The notes under the pieces are model-generated. The model worked only from the letters and a program-made list of their open reading frames with translations, was not told the origin of the DNA and made no database searches. Of a stretch of 64,000 nucleotides of DNA, positions 63,530 through 64,000 are shown one piece after another. The stretch's first letter is position 1. Every line of letters starts with the position of its first letter. The translations under genes and the position numbers were made by a program. This DNA is from Maritalea mobilis (GTDB lineage Bacteria > Pseudomonadota > Alphaproteobacteria > Rhodobacterales > Rhodobacteraceae). The stretch spans positions 1,054,001 to 1,118,000 of the forward strand of contig NZ_JAHVKE010000001.1 in NCBI RefSeq assembly GCF_019800885.1, read 5' to 3'.

Positions 63530-64000
63530 ATGACCGGCAAGCGCCTGATCCTTGGGCAGGTTCTGGAATTTTCCGGCGATCCCGTGCGCGAGGGGCCCGG
63601 TGCAGCGCGCCACAGACGGCGGGGTGCGGTGCTGGTGGCGGACGGGCACATCGGGGCGGTCGACGAGGCCGACACCCTGCGCGCGGCCCACCCCGAGGCC
63701 GCCGTCACCGACCACGGCGATCACCTGATCCTGCCCGGCTTCATCGACGCCCATGCGCACTACCCCCAGACCGCGATCATCGCCTCCTGGGGCAAGCGGC
63801 TGATCGACTGGCTGAACAGCTACACCTTCCCCGAGGAGATGCGCTTCGGCGATCCCGACTATGCCGCCAGGGTTGCGGCGCGGTATTTCGACCTCGTGCT
63901 GTCGCACGGCACCACCACCGTCGCCAGCTACTGCACGATCCACCCCGAAAGCGTCGAGGCGTTCTTTGTCGAGGCGCAGGCGCGCGGCCTCAGGATGCTG
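63530..64000 (+). CDS. guaD: Guanine deaminase (5' part, cut by window end)
   Basis: The first 157 codons of an amidohydrolase that converts guanine to xanthine. The metal-binding H75-x-H77 lies in ILPGFIDAHAHYPQT, and the guanine-deaminase signature WGKRLIDWLNSYTFPEEMRF follows. The frame is open to the window edge. It is divergent from mgtE with 106 bp between. Confidence 0.92.
   Translation, partial: MTGKRLILGQVLEFSGDPVREGPGAARHRRRGAVLVADGHIGAVDEADTLRAAHPEAAVTDHGDHLILPGFIDAHAHYPQTAIIASWGKRLIDWLNSYTFPEEMRFGDPDYAARVAARYFDLVLSHGTTTVASYCTIHPESVEAFFVEAQARGLRML

Overview
The window is a high-GC alphaproteobacterial chromosome segment, most likely from the Rhodobacteraceae (Roseobacter/Rhodobacter group). 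The grounds are the gene set and order: accB-accC-aat-DUF2155-mlaD-NDUFA12, a PIN-domain gene overlapping an RlmI-like methyltransferase, DUF2927, a DksA that has lost most of its zinc cysteines, a ScfR-type regulator beside acs, and FNR/CRP-type TTGAT boxes. Genes are dense, mostly in short operons with ATGA-type overlaps. I saw no tRNA, rRNA or CRISPR array.

Layout. 1-3.3 kb: a zinc-ribbon membrane protein, Hsp20, a PfkB kinase and Dtd. 3.4-7.4 kb: the four-gene Anbu proteasome-like operon (ATP-grasp, alpha-E, transglutaminase, Anbu). 7.5-9.2 kb: a flavin monooxygenase and DksA. 9.5-15.5 kb: MoxR ATPase, GNAT, a DUF2927 lipoprotein, a 53-aa membrane protein, a VWA protein, DedA and an M48 protease. 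15.6-19 kb, minus strand: PIN, rRNA methyltransferase, a lipoprotein and an HpcH-type aldolase. 19-27 kb: an apparent acetate module, with acs divergent from a ScfR regulator, followed by a receiver-only response regulator, a small membrane protein, a sodium/solute-symporter histidine kinase and an orphan FliM/FliN-like protein.

27.1-36.9 kb looks like an accessory segment. It holds a ferric-reductase-like flavocytochrome divergent from a pentaheme cytochrome c, a ROK regulator divergent from a sugar ABC transporter, and an IS1182-type element with intact ends but a transposase gene broken by four nonsense codons. Two near-identical 34-nt terminator-like sequences flank it. Next comes a large secreted choice-of-anchor/RTX/Hint protein (37-39.3 kb).

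40-52 kb is a complete reductive pyrimidine-degradation locus: PreT/PreA reduce uracil or thymine, HydA opens the ring, an M20 hydrolase removes the carbamoyl group, and an aminotransferase deaminates the beta-amino acid. A four-gene ABC transporter presumably imports the substrate. A RutR homologue sits divergent from the main operon, with a near-consensus RutR box between them and a weaker one before preT.

52.3-64 kb: biotin carboxylase genes, aat, DUF2155, mlaD, NDUFA12, an O-acetylhomoserine sulfhydrylase, two perfect DnaA boxes, a 1207-aa protein that looks like a fusion of a GspL/PilM-like domain to a GspC/PilP-like domain, mgtE, and the start of guanine deaminase.

The points most worth a second look are the GspL-GspC-like fusion, the FNR-box-controlled pentaheme cytochrome/flavocytochrome pair, the acetate-sensing module with an output-less response regulator, and the RutR-controlled pyrimidine locus with a translationally coupled orphan lipoprotein.
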